Shown here: positions 62,951 to 64,000 of the stretch, one piece after another
How positions within the stretch are numbered: position 1 is the stretch's first letter
How the letters are laid out: the number at the start of each line of letters is the position of its first letter
Assembly (NCBI RefSeq): GCF_007004735.1
Contig: NZ_SSNL01000005.1
Span: forward strand, 434,001-498,000
Origin: Salinigranum halophilum
Lineage (GTDB): Archaea > Halobacteriota > Halobacteria > Halobacteriales > Haloferacaceae
Length of the DNA: 64,000 nt
Reading direction: 5' to 3'
Translations under genes and position numbers: made by a program
The notes under the pieces: generated by a model
The model's database searches: none
Told to the model about the DNA's origin: nothing
Seen by the model: the letters and a program-made list of their open reading frames with translations, nothing else

Positions 62951-64000
62951 ATGTCAATGGAACGTAGCAAGTCGCAGGTACTCTACCAGTTCCTGCCCGA
63001 GAACACGTTCGACTACAGCGGTCAGCGGGGCATCTGGAAGACCACGCGACTTGAGACGAGCGATGCGAGTGGTACCGTCAGCAAGGACTACATCCTCGGC
63101 CGCGTCCTCGCACGCATCCGAAACTGGGACGGGGGCCAGAACGGCTTCGTCTCGAACAACACCGACCACTACCACTTCGGCGTCCCCGAGGGTGTCCGGG
63201 CCGAACCGTTCCCCACGACCTACGAGTGCCAGAAGTGCGACAAAGCGCACGGGTACTACACCGCAGACGAGGTCAAGAACAACAACCCTGATCTCACCTG
63301 TGAGCGATCTGGCTGTAACGGGAACCTCGAACAGTACCAGTTCGTGAGTGTTCACACCTGCGGAGAAATCCGACGCCTCTACCCGCAGAAGTGCCCAAAC
63401 CACGGGGACCAGCACGTCATACTCAACCGCCGAAACAGTCAACGTGTCCGGAACTTCCACTGGAGCTGTGAGGTCGGTAACTGTTCATGGGACACTCCCA
63501 TCCGGAACTACCAGAACTGCAATTGCGACTACATGGCCCCCGAAGCAGAGGAGAATGACGGGATGTACACGACGGTCCACCGGGCCGGGAGCGTCTTCTA
63601 CCCCCACTACCTCTCGACAGTGAACCTGCACACCGCAGGCATCGGGCACCTCCGGAACTCTGAGGACGGAGCAAAGAGAGCGATCGCGAAGCTGTTCGGA
63701 CTGTCAGATGCCGGGTCGCTTCAGGACGTCAGTCTGCACCAGCGAACCGGCCAGGTCGAGGTAGACGACGAGAAGGTGGTGGAGATCTACACCACACACG
63801 ACGACATCACCACGCTCGACCAGGCACGTGAGCACCTCCGTGAACAGGGGACGCTGGAGAGCCAGACCATCCTCGAGCGTCTCGGCGAGACACTCGCTCT
63901 CGATACGGACGGCGAAACCTCCGAGCTCACCGAGGCTGGTGACGAGATTCTCCAGTACGTCCTCAGCCGCGAGTCGCTCACGACGGATACACTGGACGAA
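62951..64000 (+). CDS. drmB: DISARM protein DrmB (DUF1998 type), 3' end outside window
   Basis: 350 residues visible from MSMERSKSQVLYQFLPENTF; the C-terminus, which would hold the DUF1998 domain, is beyond the edge. There are many paired cysteines: CQKC, CERSGC, CGEI, CPNHG, CEVGNC, CNCDY, suggesting two to three zinc ribbons in the first 200 residues. It begins 2 nt after the drmA stop, so translation is coupled. In DISARM, DrmB partners DrmA. drmC (phospholipase D family nuclease) would be expected next. Confidence 0.9.
   Translation, partial: MSMERSKSQVLYQFLPENTFDYSGQRGIWKTTRLETSDASGTVSKDYILGRVLARIRNWDGGQNGFVSNNTDHYHFGVPEGVRAEPFPTTYECQKCDKAHGYYTADEVKNNNPDLTCERSGCNGNLEQYQFVSVHTCGEIRRLYPQKCPNHGDQHVILNRRNSQRVRNFHWSCEVGNCSWDTPIRNYQNCNCDYMAPEAEENDGMYTTVHRAGSVFYPHYLSTVNLHTAGIGHLRNSEDGAKRAIAKLFGLSDAGSLQDVSLHQRTGQVEVDDEKVVEIYTTHDDITTLDQAREHLREQGTLESQTILERLGETLALDTDGETSELTEAGDEILQYVLSRESLTTDTLDE

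Noticed and set aside
45264-64000. Insertion sequence or integrase in the island
   Set aside because: No DDE or tyrosine recombinase motif and no IS ends were seen; mobility genes, if any, lie outside the window.

Overview
The window is haloarchaeal chromosomal DNA. Most of it is GC-rich with strong G/C third-position preference, the proteins are acidic, promoters look archaeal (TATA box about 27 nt upstream of a leaderless or near-leaderless start), and the gene set is archaeal: A-type ATP synthase, Tfx regulator, rpa3-rpap3 pair, haloarchaeal pilins and a large cadherin-repeat surface protein. I cannot name the genus.

Regions 1-6.6 kb hold the minus-strand A-type ATP synthase operon in the order atpH-I-K-E-C-F-A; atpA runs off the left edge. 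Regions 6.8-45 kb are core genome: a quinone-type methyltransferase, a membrane-anchored winged-helix protein, a GH3 glycosidase, the electron-transfer flavoprotein etfBA, a prenyl synthase, DUF373 and PrsW membrane proteins, a CNNM/CBS transporter-like protein, an OsmC protein, a radical SAM protein, a TRAM protein, Tfx, a mannose-1-phosphate guanylyltransferase, the ssDNA-binding pair rpa3-rpap3, an MFS carrier, an RHH regulator, pilin-like proteins, a complete ECF transporter (S, T and a fused double ATPase), an ADP-ribosylglycohydrolase with a coupled small membrane protein, and a 1598-residue surface protein with tandem cadherin-like repeats.

At 45.08 kb lies tRNA-His (GUG). Everything to its right looks like a genomic island: composition becomes uneven and often AT-rich, unknown ORFs and relics appear, and the content is defence. 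It holds an HNH endonuclease, two unknown proteins, a C5-cytosine methyltransferase, a CBS-HEPN fusion (predicted RNase), a SNF2 helicase (drmD-like), an HNH endonuclease with a possible modified-base reader domain, an Eco57I-like adenine methyltransferase with an N-terminal nuclease motif (drmMI-like), and, divergently, drmA helicase and drmB (DUF1998-type; cut by the right edge). Together drmD, drmMI, drmA and drmB make a class 1 DISARM anti-phage system with extra modules.

The most informative observations are: a frameshifted, diverged remnant of a second drmD 5' end directly behind drmMI, on the far side of the inserted HNH gene, suggesting replacement of drmD by an HNH+drmD cassette; a CBS-HEPN protein tail-to-tail with the cytosine methyltransferase; a perfect 14-bp inverted repeat immediately upstream of the drmA TATA box; and, outside the island, a fused ECF ATPase in which all the defects fall into one of the two composite ATP sites.
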